Below, in pieces: positions 15,645 to 26,245 of a DNA stretch of 64,000 nucleotides. Source of the stretch: Rhizobium sp. SL86 (GTDB lineage Bacteria > Pseudomonadota > Alphaproteobacteria > Rhizobiales > Rhizobiaceae); assembly GCF_026672545.1 (NCBI RefSeq), contig NZ_JAPPRJ010000002.1:881001-945000 (forward strand), in the 5' to 3' direction. Within the stretch, counting starts at the first letter, position 1. Each line of letters begins with the position of its first letter. Below the pieces are notes generated by a model. The model was not told where the DNA came from and made no database searches. It was given only the letters and a program-made list of their open reading frames with translations. A program made the translations under genes and the position numbers.

Positions 15645-17573
15645 ATGATGGCCGACGCTGTTTTCCGTCTCGAAAATTCCTGGGAGCCGGTGGAGGGAGA
15701 TCCGTGCGGACGTTTCGTCTTTACGCTGGTGAACCTCTCCGATACACCGCTCAGCGGCTTCAAGCTTGCTTATACGTCGCTCACCCGCATCAAGGATGCC
15801 GAAGAGCCGCATTGCGAAAACGCCACCTTCCTGCGTCGCAATGCCAATTTCCACCAGTTTGCGCCGCCTTCGGATGTCGTGCTGGCACCGGGAGAGAGCT
15901 GGCGGTTTACCGTTGCCCCGCTCTGGCGCCCGGCGCGCCACCGCACCGACGGTGCGAAATCCGCCTATCTCACTTTATCGGACGGCAGCCATCACCCGGT
16001 CAGCGTCGACGACACGCTGCTTGCCGGCCGCGCCCCCGAACCAGCACCCGTGCTGATGCCGAAGGGCGAGGTGCGCGAACCCTTCTCGCTGCTGCCCTGG
16101 CCGATCTCCGCCGCGCTGGAGGCGGGCGAGAGCGTGCCTGTGGCACTTTATCCGGCGGAGGGTACGGCACTTGCCGACAAGCAGGCCCTCCAATCCGTGG
16201 GTGCGCTTTACCGGCGCCTGTTCCAGATTGGTCACCAGCCGTTTTCGCTCGCGCCGGTGCATGCGGGCAAGGCTCTCCGTTTCGTCCATGATGCCAGCCT
16301 TAGCGCGGAGGGGTTTCACCTGAACTTTGCTGAAGAGGTGACACTGACCTCTTCCGGCCCCGCGGGCCGGCAGTATGGCCTCACCGCTCTTGCCCATCTG
16401 TTGCACGGCGCGCGAACTGAGCCGCAGACCTTCCGTTTTCCGGCCGCTGGCACGATCGAGGACGCGCCGCGGTATGGCTGGCGCGGTTGCCATCTGGATG
16501 TGTCCCGGCAGTTCTATCCGGTGGCCGACGTCACCCGCCTCATCGACATCATGGCCTGGATGCGGCTCAACATCTTCCACTGGCACCTGAGCGACGATGA
16601 AGCCTGGCGGCTGGAGATCAAGGCCTATCCGACGCTCACCACCAAGGGCGTGCTGCGCGGGCCGGACGAGCCGATGCTGCCGCAGCTTGGCAACGGCGCC
16701 GAACCGGTCGGCGGTTTCTACAGCCAGGACGAGGTGAAGGCGATCGTCGCCCATGCGGCGAAGCTGAATGTCGAGGTGGTGCCGGAGATCGACATTCCCG
16801 GCCATAGCACGGCAACGCTGGTGGCCTTGCCGGAACTCACCGACGGCCAGGAGGCGCCCGACAGTTATCGCTCCGTTCAGGGGTATCCCAACAATGCGCT
16901 GAACCCGGCGATCGAGGGCACCTACACCTTCCTCGGCAAGGTTTTTGACGAGATGGTCGAGTTGTTCCCTTCGAAACTCATCCATATCGGCGGCGACGAG
17001 GTGGCGGCCAATACCTGGATGGCCTCGCCGCTTGCCCGCAAGCTGATGGACGAGCAAGGCATCGATGGCACGTTCGGCCTGCAGAGCTATTTCATGAAGC
17101 GCATTCAGACGATGCTTCTGGCGCGGGGCAGGAAGCTTGCCGGCTGGGACGAGGTCAGCCATGGCGGTGGCGTCGATCCGGACGGCACGTTGCTGATGGC
17201 CTGGCAGAAGCCGGAGGTGGGCGTCGAGCTGGCACGCCAGGGTTATGACGTGGTGATGACGCCGGGGCAGGCCTATTATCTCGACATGGTGCAGGACGAG
17301 GCTTTTCAGGAGCCGGGCGCGAGTTGGGCAGGCACCGTGCCGCCGAAACATACCTATACCTATGAGGCGGTCGGCGAATTTCCGGAGGAGCTGAAGCCGC
17401 GCATGCGCGGTGTGCAGGCCTGCATCTGGTCCGAACACTTCCTCAACCGCGACTATTTCAACCACCTCGTCTTCCCCCGTCTCGGTGCGATTGCCGAAGC
17501 GGCCTGGACCCCGAAGGACAACAAGGACTGGCAGCGCTTTGCCGCGATCAGCCCGCTGATGCCGAAGCTTTGA
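15645..17573 (+). CDS. Family 20 glycoside hydrolase (beta-N-acetylhexosaminidase)
   Basis: About 642 residues. An N-terminal beta domain (to about 140) precedes the GH20b domain and the GH20 catalytic barrel. RYGWRGCHLDVSRQFYP and NIFHWHLSDDEAWRLEI are canonical, and the catalytic Asp-Glu pair is D451-E452 in HIGGDEVAANTW. It removes terminal beta-linked GlcNAc or GalNAc from oligosaccharides by substrate-assisted catalysis. There is no signal peptide, so it acts on a substrate already in the cytoplasm. The ATG at 15645 has AAGGGG just upstream; the open frame before it overlaps the SDR gene. No GlcNAc kinase or deacetylase gene is next to it. Confidence 0.9.
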   Translation: MMADAVFRLENSWEPVEGDPCGRFVFTLVNLSDTPLSGFKLAYTSLTRIKDAEEPHCENATFLRRNANFHQFAPPSDVVLAPGESWRFTVAPLWRPARHRTDGAKSAYLTLSDGSHHPVSVDDTLLAGRAPEPAPVLMPKGEVREPFSLLPWPISAALEAGESVPVALYPAEGTALADKQALQSVGALYRRLFQIGHQPFSLAPVHAGKALRFVHDASLSAEGFHLNFAEEVTLTSSGPAGRQYGLTALAHLLHGARTEPQTFRFPAAGTIEDAPRYGWRGCHLDVSRQFYPVADVTRLIDIMAWMRLNIFHWHLSDDEAWRLEIKAYPTLTTKGVLRGPDEPMLPQLGNGAEPVGGFYSQDEVKAIVAHAAKLNVEVVPEIDIPGHSTATLVALPELTDGQEAPDSYRSVQGYPNNALNPAIEGTYTFLGKVFDEMVELFPSKLIHIGGDEVAANTWMASPLARKLMDEQGIDGTFGLQSYFMKRIQTMLLARGRKLAGWDEVSHGGGVDPDGTLLMAWQKPEVGVELARQGYDVVMTPGQAYYLDMVQDEAFQEPGASWAGTVPPKHTYTYEAVGEFPEELKPRMRGVQACIWSEHFLNRDYFNHLVFPRLGAIAEAAWTPKDNKDWQRFAAISPLMPKL

Positions 17574-17586
17574 GGACGTGAAGACC

Positions 17587-19035
17587 ATGACACTGCGTAT
17601 TGCCGTCGGCGGTATCCATACCGAATGCTCGACCTCCTCCCCCGTTCTGATGCAGCCGGATGATTTTCGCGTCCTGCGCGGCGAGGCATTGCTGGGGGCG
17701 GAGTATTTCAACTTCCTTGGTGCGGATGGAGTGGTGCACCTGCCGCTGCTGCATGCCCGCGCCGTGCCGGGCGGGCCGGTGGCACGCCACACCTACGAGG
17801 CGTTCAAGGCCGAGTTTCTCGACCTTCTGAAGGCGAGCCTGCCGCTCGACGGGCTGTATCTCGCCATGCATGGCGCGATGAACGTGGAGGGCATGGACGA
17901 TGCAGAGGGTGACTGGATTTCCGCCGCCCGCGCGGTGGTGGGGCCGGATGTTCCCGTCGCGGCCAGTTACGACCTGCACGGCAACGTGACCCAAAAGATC
18001 ATCGATCAGCTGGATATATTCGCCGGCTATCGAACCGCCCCGCACATTGATGTGCGCGAGACCATGGTGCGCGCCTGGTCGATGCTGGTGAAGACGCTCA
18101 CGACCGACGCGAAGCCGGGTGTTGCCTGGGCACCGGTTCCGGTGCTGCTGCCGGGCGAACGCACCTCCACCGAGGATGAACCGGCAAGAGGCCTCTACGC
18201 CAAACTTCCCGACCATGACGCCGTGGATGGCATCTGGGATGCCAACCTGATGGTAGGTTATGTCTGGGCGGACGAACCGCGCGGCACGGCCTGCGCCGTG
18301 GTGACGGCAACCGACAAGACCGCGGCGAAACGCGCTGCCGAAGCCATCGCGCAATCCTACTGGGACGCGCGCAATGATTTCCAGTTCGGCCCGGTGACGG
18401 CCTCTCTCGACGCGGTCCTGGATCTCGCTGAAAAGGCCGAGACCCGACCGGTGATCCTGGCGGATTCCGGCGACAACCCGACGGGCGGCGGCGTGGGCGA
18501 CCGCGCCGACGTGCTGAAGGCGCTGATCGAGCGCGGCTTCCAGGGCGCTGTGATCGGCGGCATTACCGACAGGCCGGCGGTGGAGACCTGCTTCAAGGCC
18601 GGTGTCGGCGCTAGACTGCGGCTCAAGATCGGCGGTTCGCTCGACCCGAACAGCCCGAGCGTCGAGACGGAGGCCGAAGTTCTGAGCCTCGATGATCCGG
18701 GTGCGGAGGCCGAGCGGCAGGCGGTCGTGAAAATCGGCGGCATCACGCTGATCCTCGCAGCACGCCGACGCCCTTACCACAACATCGCCGACTTCACCCG
18801 GCACGGCATCGATCCGAAAACTGTGCGGCTGCTGGTGGTGAAATCCGGTTATCTGTCGCCGGAACTGGCGCCGATCGCCAACCCCAACCTGATGGCGCTG
18901 ACCGACGGCGTGATCAACCAGGATATCGAGCGCATTCCCAACCGGCGGCGCAAGCGCCCGAGCTTTCCCTTCGACAAGGATTTCGACTTCACGCCGGAGG
19001 CGTTCTTCTCCAGCCGATGGGTGGCGAAGACGTGA
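17587..19035 (+). CDS. M81-family (MlrC-like) metallopeptidase, second copy
   Basis: About 482 residues beginning MTLRIAVGGIHTECST. Family motifs are YLAMHGAMNVEGMDDAEGDW, ASYDLHGNVTQKI with the D-x-H metal pair, TAPHIDVRETMVRAW with the later histidine, and DSGDNPTGGGVGDRADVL in the C-terminal domain. It is clearly diverged from the M81 protein at 11453 (D-L-H-G-N against D-P-H-S-H), so the two probably cut different bonds. It is cytoplasmic. It starts 13 bases after the hexosaminidase gene with GAGGA upstream, and its end overlaps the MFS gene. Its substrate could be an amide or peptide attached to the amino sugar, which is inference. Confidence 0.86.
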   Translation: MTLRIAVGGIHTECSTSSPVLMQPDDFRVLRGEALLGAEYFNFLGADGVVHLPLLHARAVPGGPVARHTYEAFKAEFLDLLKASLPLDGLYLAMHGAMNVEGMDDAEGDWISAARAVVGPDVPVAASYDLHGNVTQKIIDQLDIFAGYRTAPHIDVRETMVRAWSMLVKTLTTDAKPGVAWAPVPVLLPGERTSTEDEPARGLYAKLPDHDAVDGIWDANLMVGYVWADEPRGTACAVVTATDKTAAKRAAEAIAQSYWDARNDFQFGPVTASLDAVLDLAEKAETRPVILADSGDNPTGGGVGDRADVLKALIERGFQGAVIGGITDRPAVETCFKAGVGARLRLKIGGSLDPNSPSVETEAEVLSLDDPGAEAERQAVVKIGGITLILAARRRPYHNIADFTRHGIDPKTVRLLVVKSGYLSPELAPIANPNLMALTDGVINQDIERIPNRRRKRPSFPFDKDFDFTPEAFFSSRWVAKT

Positions 19036-20249
19036 CAAGTGCCCTCAAGGCGACATGGGCCAATCCCTCGCTCCGAACATCGGCGCTTGCCATCTTCTTT
19101 TTCGGCACGACGGGAGCGGCCACCTCGCCCTACCAGTCCCTGATCGGCATCCAGGAACTGGGGCTTTCCAATTCCGGTTATGCAACGCTGATGTTTGCGG
19201 CAGCCGTGATCAACGTCACCGCAAGCGTGATGATGGGCATTCTCGCCGACCGCATGGGCGATTACCGCACCTCGATCATCTATGTCTCCCTGTTCGGCGT
19301 CGCCGGTTACGCGCTCGTTTATCTCGCGGCGAATGTGCCTGCCTTCGTGGTCGCGAAACTTCTGCTGCTTCCCGTCTTCGGCGCATTGAACTCACTGATC
19401 TTCGCCAATGTACGGGCAAGCTCCGGCGCATTGAGCGCGGCGCAACTGGTCAGCGTCAATTCCACCATCCGCGCCACCATCTCGCTCTCCTGGGTGCTGA
19501 TGCCGGGGCTCGTCGGCGTGATGCTGGCCGGTGCCAGCTCAATGCTGCCGGCCTATCTGATCGCGACCGTGGCCGCCGTTGTCTGCTTCGTGCTCGGCGC
19601 CTTTTTTCTGCCGATTGCGCCGAAGCTTGAGATCGAGGGCGGGGCGGAACGGGCGCGTTTTCTCGCTTCACTCGGCGAGGTGATCGAACCACGCGTTGCG
19701 CTGCGCGTGACGGCGATCGCACTGATCTGCTCGATGCTGCACATCAGCGATGCCGTGCGCCCGCTGATCGTGACCGGCAAGGCCAAGGGCACGGTCGCCG
19801 ATCTCGGCATCATCGTCGGCATCGTGGCGGCGCTGGAGATCGTCTTCATCCTGTTCTGGGGCAAGGCCGAGCGCTGGATGACACCGGTTCGCGCGCTGGC
19901 ACTCGGCGCCGGGCTTTATGCCGCCTACCTGATTCTGCAGGGGCTCGCGACGGAACGCTGGCATGTCTATGCCCAGACGCTGATCAGCGGATTTGCGGCG
20001 GCCGCCATCATCAGCCTACCGATCACCTATCTGCAGGACCTGATCGCCGACCGGCCGGGGCTCGGCAGTTCGCTGATTGCTGTCAACATATTCTTAAGCG
20101 CCGGTTTGAGCGCCGGCATCTTTGCGCTTGGCACAAGCATCGGCGATTACGGCTTTGCTTCGATCCTCGGCGCCATGGTCGGCTGCCTCGGCATCATTCT
20201 GCTTCTCGTGCTCGAAACCGGCAAAAGGACACCGCATGGCAGGCGCTAA
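19032..20249 (+). CDS. MFS transporter, sugar efflux (SetA-like) type
   Basis: About 405 residues with twelve hydrophobic segments. The region MGILADRMGDYRTSIIYVSL is the loop 2-3 signature of the major facilitator family. The overall pattern, including an early TSPYQSLIGIQELGLSNSGY, resembles the Set sugar transporter group. Set proteins export sugars, but orientation cannot be read from sequence. It is the only transporter in the rightward arm, so it either brings in the glycoside or exports a by-product. The GTG at 19032 forms a GTGA overlap with the M81 stop; an ATG at 19017 is the alternative. Confidence 0.8.
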   Translation: MTSALKATWANPSLRTSALAIFFFGTTGAATSPYQSLIGIQELGLSNSGYATLMFAAAVINVTASVMMGILADRMGDYRTSIIYVSLFGVAGYALVYLAANVPAFVVAKLLLLPVFGALNSLIFANVRASSGALSAAQLVSVNSTIRATISLSWVLMPGLVGVMLAGASSMLPAYLIATVAAVVCFVLGAFFLPIAPKLEIEGGAERARFLASLGEVIEPRVALRVTAIALICSMLHISDAVRPLIVTGKAKGTVADLGIIVGIVAALEIVFILFWGKAERWMTPVRALALGAGLYAAYLILQGLATERWHVYAQTLISGFAAAAIISLPITYLQDLIADRPGLGSSLIAVNIFLSAGLSAGIFALGTSIGDYGFASILGAMVGCLGIILLLVLETGKRTPHGRR

Positions 20250-20994
20250 CCGAAGGCTTTCGAAGGGTTCGCCCGTGCTGGAAATCTGCGTCGACAACGC
20301 GGAGGGCCTGTTTGCCGCGATCGAAGGTGGGGCGGACCGGATCGAACTCTGCTCGGCGCTCTCCGTCGGCGGGCTGACCCCCTCGCGCGGGTTCATGGAA
20401 CTGGCAGGCCGCCAGGCGGTGCCCGTCTATGCGATGATCCGCCCGCGGCCCGGTAGTTTCGTCTTTTCACCGGAAGAGGTGGAGATGATGAAAAGCGATA
20501 TCGACACGGCGCGCTCCGCGGGCCTCGCCGGTGTCGTGATCGGTGCGACGCTGCCCGAAGGGCCGCTCGACATCGCGACGCTCACCACGCTTTCCCGGCA
20601 CGCGGCGGGACTGGACCGCACCCTGCACCGCGCCTTCGACGTGGTGCCGGACATGGACGCAGCGCTGGAGGCTGCGATCCGGCTCGGCTTCTCACGCATT
20701 CTCACCTCCGGTGGGCGACCGACCGCGATCGAAGGCATCGAGAGGCTCGCCGATCTCGTGCGTCTTGCCGGCACACGGATTACCATCATGCCGGGCTCCG
20801 GCGTTCGGCCGGGCAATGCCGCAGAACTGCTCGAGAGGCTCGGCGTGACGGAGCTGCACGCCTCCTGTTCGGCGCGTTTCATCGAAAGCGATCGGCAGCT
20901 GATCGAGCTGAGTTTCGCCGCCCGCGAGATGCTGAAGACGGACGCGGCCAGCGTGCGCGAATTGCGGCGTATCGTGCACGCGCACCAGACGTAG
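20236..20994 (+). CDS. cutC: CutC family TIM-barrel protein
   Basis: About 252 residues. PVLEICVDNAEGLFAAIEGG and ADRIELCSALSVGGLTPSRG are the CutC N-terminal signature; PVYAMIRPRPGSF, TLHRAFDVV and ILTSGG follow as in the family. CutC was named for copper homeostasis, but its catalytic role is not settled. Here it is the last gene of an operon with a hexosaminidase, an RpiR regulator and a transporter and with no copper genes, which favours an enzyme role in amino-sugar metabolism. The ATG at 20236 overlaps the MFS gene by 14 bases. It is convergent with the ABC ATPase gene ending at 21000, only five bases away. Confidence 0.87.
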   Translation: MAGANRRLSKGSPVLEICVDNAEGLFAAIEGGADRIELCSALSVGGLTPSRGFMELAGRQAVPVYAMIRPRPGSFVFSPEEVEMMKSDIDTARSAGLAGVVIGATLPEGPLDIATLTTLSRHAAGLDRTLHRAFDVVPDMDAALEAAIRLGFSRILTSGGRPTAIEGIERLADLVRLAGTRITIMPGSGVRPGNAAELLERLGVTELHASCSARFIESDRQLIELSFAAREMLKTDAASVRELRRIVHAHQT

Positions 20995-20999
20995 ACCGC

Positions 21000-22804
<1,805 letters not shown>

Positions 22805-22808
<4 letters not shown>

Positions 22809-23563
22809 GTCGGGATCCACGGCGTGGCGAAGGAGGCACTCTTGCGACCGCTGGCGATGCGCTCGGCCTCCAGGCTGGCGATTTTCTTGTCAATCTCGCG
22901 GCGGTCGATCAGCCCATGCGGATTGGCGCGCGTCGGCATGGTTTCCGCGACATGCAGGTATCGCTCCTGCGCCACCTGATAAAGCCGCCACAGTTCCTGC
23001 AGCGGGTCGGTGTGGTCATCGGCGCGAATGTTGAGCCAGGCGTAATCCTGGTCGCGGTAGATCACGAGTGCCGCCGACTGCTTGCCGCGCTTGTCGCCGC
23101 CGGCGGCTTCTCCGGCTTCCATTGCCGCCAGAAGCCGCTCTGCGAACGGCGCTTTCAACAGGCTTTTGTAGGTCGCGAGCGTTTCTTCCAGAACCTGCGG
23201 ACCGGCGAGCATATTGCCGGCGACCGATACCTGGTCATCAATCAGATGGCCGGCCCAGTCGATGCATTTGGCGCCGGTGAAGGCGGCATTGCGGCCATTC
23301 GCATCGATCAGATGCATCTGCCGCTGCTCGGCGCCGTCATCGCGGGCGGTCAGGGCGTTGATGATCTCGTCCGGCGCCCTGCCCTCACCCAGCATAACCA
23401 GCCCATCGACACCATAAAGCGGACTGACAAAAGCCTGGGTGGCAACAGCACCGACGCCGCCGCGCATGTAAGGAACGGCGGAGCCGACAGCAAAGAACCG
23501 GCTGGCGACTGCGATGGCCAGATGGCCGGTGTCGGGATCACGGGCGACGATGGACCAGGTCAT
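22805..23563 (-). CDS. DUF1028 domain protein (putative Ntn-hydrolase)
   Basis: 252 residues. [40 protein letters not shown] and [10 protein letters not shown] are the DUF1028 hallmarks. Family members have an Ntn-hydrolase-like fold and often lie beside peptide transporters or gamma-glutamyltransferases, but their reaction is not firmly known. The C-terminal part ([20 protein letters not shown]) is a common extension in the family. There is no signal peptide. The gene is set between the GGT-like gene (three bases) and the ABC ATPase (overlap), so it is part of the peptide-uptake operon and probably hydrolyses an amide bond in the imported compound. Confidence 0.85.
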
Positions 23564-23566
23564 GGA

Positions 23567-25351
23567 TCAGCGCCCCACCGCATAGGCCTGCATCAGGCGT
23601 GGGGTGGCTGCGGCCCGGAGCAGGCCGTCCGCGTCACGCCGCGCTGCCGTCAGGCGCCCGACGGTCCAATTGTCCGCCACCGTCACCTGATGGCCGCGGC
23701 GGCGCAGATCCGCAATGGTTGCCTCGCCGAAGCTCGCTTCTACCATGATATGGCCGGGCTCCGACGTGCGCGGATAAAACGACCCGGGGAAATGCGTCGT
23801 GTGGAACAGCGGCGCGTCGATGGCCGCCTGCAGGTTCTTGCCGTGATGCACATACCGCAGGAAGAAGGGCAGCTGCCACTGGTCCTGCTGGTCGCCGCCC
23901 GGCGTGCCGAAGGCCAGAGTGGGTCGGCCCTGGTAGAGCGCCAGCGACGGCGTGAGCGTGGTACGCGGACGTTTTCCAGGTGCGAGCGACGTCGGCAGCC
24001 CGTCCTTCAGCCAGAACATCTGCGCACGGGAATTGAGCGCAAAGCCGAGCCCCGGCACCACCGGCGAGGACTGCAGCCAGCCGCCGGACGGCGTGGTCGA
24101 AACCATGTTGCCCCAGCGGTCGATGACATCGATATGGACGGTATCGCCCTTCTTTTCGGTCAAATGCGCCATGGTCGGCTCATAGACGGAGCCCTTGCCG
24201 GAAAACTCGGCAAGCATGGCCATCGTCGCATCGACCTGGCGCTCGTAGCCCGGAATGGTGCCGGGCCGCAGCTCCATCGAGGCGTCCGCGCCGATCAGCT
24301 TGCGGCGCTCGGCATTGTAGCTTTCAGACAGCAGGATCTCGGTCGGGATCTGGCCGAATTCCGGATCGCCGTAATAGACCTCGCGGTCGGCATAGGCGAG
24401 TTTCATCGCCTCGACGACATGGTGGATGAAATCGGGGCCGGCCTGATCCATGGCGCCGAGATCGAAACCCTTCAAGAGCGCCAGGGATTGCAGGAGGACC
24501 GGCCCCTGACCCCAGGCGGGCGTCTTGGCAACAGTCCAGTCGTGGTAGTCGAAGGTCTGCGGCGCCTCGATGGTGGCGCTCCAGTTCGCCATGTCCTCGG
24601 CGGTCAGCACGCCCTTGTGGCGCAGGCCGCTCGCGTCCATCACCTCTGCGGTCTTGAGGTAGCGGTCAATCGCCTCGGCAACAAAGCCGCGATAGAATTC
24701 ATCGCGCGCAGCCTGCACCTGGTTGTCGCGGCCGGTGGCGGCTTCCGCCTCGGCAATGATGCGTTTCCAGGTTTCGGCCAGAACCGGATTGCGGAAGTTG
24801 GAATGCGGTTCCGGCGCAGCGCCGCCCGGCAGCCAGGTCTCGTGCGAGGTCGGCCATTCCCGGGCGAAGAAATCCGCGAGCCCCTTGATGGTGGCAGAAA
24901 CCCGCGGCAGTACCGGATGCCCATGCTCGGCATAATAGATGGCCGGTTCCAGAACCTCGCGCACCGACATCGTGCCGTAGTCGCGCAGCATCAGCATCCA
25001 GCCGTCGAAGGCGCCGGGGATGACGGTGGAGAGAAGCCCGTCGCCGGGGATCAGCTTCAGGCCCTCAGCGGTGTAGCGCTCGATGGTGGCGCCGGCGGGC
25101 GCCGGCCCCTGGGCACAGATCACCTCCACCTTGTCGGTCTTTTTCGAATAGATGATCGCCGGCATGTCGCCGCCGGGACCGCACAGATGCGGTTCCACGA
25201 CCTGCAGAACGAACCCGGTGGCAACGGCTGCATCAAAGGCGTTGCCGCCCTTTTCGAGGATGCTCATGCCAACGGCAGAGGCGATCCAGTGGGTGGAGGT
25301 GACGACGCCGAAAGTGCCAAGAATTTCGGGACGTGTGGTGAAGTCAGTCAT
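23567..25351 (-). CDS. Gamma-glutamyltransferase family protein (cytoplasmic type)
   Basis: About 594 residues. GGNAFDAAVATGFVLQVVEPHLCGPGG-type text near residues 35-61 and the self-cleavage nucleophile T404 in KKGDTVHIDVIDRWGNMVS mark the Ntn-hydrolase GGT fold, which matures into two subunits cut before that threonine. PSGGWLQSS and GTPGGDQQDQWQ complete the active site region. Classical GGT is periplasmic, but no signal peptide is seen here, as in YwrD-like cytoplasmic members. It would split gamma-glutamyl or similar amide bonds of an imported peptide. The ATG at 25351 is 24 bases after the permease stop. Acylase activity is also possible. Confidence 0.87.
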   Translation of the reverse strand: MTDFTTRPEILGTFGVVTSTHWIASAVGMSILEKGGNAFDAAVATGFVLQVVEPHLCGPGGDMPAIIYSKKTDKVEVICAQGPAPAGATIERYTAEGLKLIPGDGLLSTVIPGAFDGWMLMLRDYGTMSVREVLEPAIYYAEHGHPVLPRVSATIKGLADFFAREWPTSHETWLPGGAAPEPHSNFRNPVLAETWKRIIAEAEAATGRDNQVQAARDEFYRGFVAEAIDRYLKTAEVMDASGLRHKGVLTAEDMANWSATIEAPQTFDYHDWTVAKTPAWGQGPVLLQSLALLKGFDLGAMDQAGPDFIHHVVEAMKLAYADREVYYGDPEFGQIPTEILLSESYNAERRKLIGADASMELRPGTIPGYERQVDATMAMLAEFSGKGSVYEPTMAHLTEKKGDTVHIDVIDRWGNMVSTTPSGGWLQSSPVVPGLGFALNSRAQMFWLKDGLPTSLAPGKRPRTTLTPSLALYQGRPTLAFGTPGGDQQDQWQLPFFLRYVHHGKNLQAAIDAPLFHTTHFPGSFYPRTSEPGHIMVEASFGEATIADLRRRGHQVTVADNWTVGRLTAARRDADGLLRAAATPRLMQAYAVGR

Positions 25352-25375
25352 GGGGCAGGCCTTTGTCAAATCAGT

Positions 25376-26245
25376 CTAGTGTTCGCGCGGATCGAGCGCA
25401 TCGCGCAGGCCGTCGCCGAGAAGGTTGAATCCGATCACCACAAGGAAGATCGCTGCACCCGGCCACATGGCCATCCAGGGTGCCTGGGAGAGGAAATTCT
25501 TCGCCACGTTGAGCATGGAACCCCAGCTGGCGGCCGGCGGTTGCTGTCCGAGGCCGAGAAAGGAGAGGCTGGCTTCCGCGATGATGGCGGTCGCCACGGT
25601 CAGCGTCGCCTGGACGATGATCGGTGCCGTGACATTTGGCAGGATGTAGCGGACCATGATGTCGAGATGGCCGAGCCCGACCGAGCGGGCACCTTCGACA
25701 TAGTCCTCCTGTTTGACCGCAAGCACCTGGCCGCGCGTCAGCCGCACGAAGATCGGCATGGCGGACAGTCCGATGGCGATCATCGCATTGGTGAGGCTTG
25801 GCCCCAGAAAGGCAGCCAGTGCGATCGCCATGATCAGGAAGGGCATGGCGAGAAGCGCCTCGGTGATGCGCGAGATGACGAGATCCACCCAGCCACCGAA
25901 ATAACCGGCGAGGATGCCGAAGGGAACGCCGATAATGATGGCGATCGCCACGGAGAAGATGCCGGCCATCAGGGAAGCCTGCGCCCCCCAGATCATCCGC
26001 GAGAGAATGTCGCGGCCGAGATCATCGGTTCCCAGCCAATGGGCGGCGGACGGCGCCTTGCGGATCGCCGACCAGCTGGTCGCCACCGGATCCGGGATCG
26101 GCAGGATCGGCGCGGCAACCGCCAGCAGGGTAAAAAAGAGGATGATGGCAAGTCCGGCGAGCGCGCTGCGGCTCTTTTTCAGCTTGCCCCAGGCGCGGCT
26201 TTTTTCGCGCTTTTCAACGCCTGCGGTCTGTTCGATGACAGTCAT
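25376..26245 (-). CDS. Dipeptide/oligopeptide ABC transporter permease (DppC type)
   Basis: About 289 residues. It has the long N-terminal tail and first membrane segment typical of DppC (LAGLAIILFFTLLAVAAPIL), and the motif HWLGTDDLGRDILSRMIWGA. The EAA loop reads EGARSVGLGHLDIMVRYILP. It pairs with the DppB-type permease to form the inner-membrane channel. The ATG at 26245 overlaps the stop of that gene as ATGA. The frame remains open upstream but that part overlaps the DppB gene. Confidence 0.92.
   Translation of the reverse strand: MTVIEQTAGVEKREKSRAWGKLKKSRSALAGLAIILFFTLLAVAAPILPIPDPVATSWSAIRKAPSAAHWLGTDDLGRDILSRMIWGAQASLMAGIFSVAIAIIIGVPFGILAGYFGGWVDLVISRITEALLAMPFLIMAIALAAFLGPSLTNAMIAIGLSAMPIFVRLTRGQVLAVKQEDYVEGARSVGLGHLDIMVRYILPNVTAPIIVQATLTVATAIIAEASLSFLGLGQQPPAASWGSMLNVAKNFLSQAPWMAMWPGAAIFLVVIGFNLLGDGLRDALDPREH

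Noticed and set aside
15975..17792. 605-codon open frame on the minus strand opposite the GH20 gene
   Set aside because: It is antisense to an intact hexosaminidase and crosses into the next gene. Its composition is typical of a shadow frame.
11453..19035. Microcystin degradation cluster, based on the MlrC family name
   Set aside because: There is no MlrA, MlrB or MlrD-like gene, and most M81 proteins have no link to microcystin.
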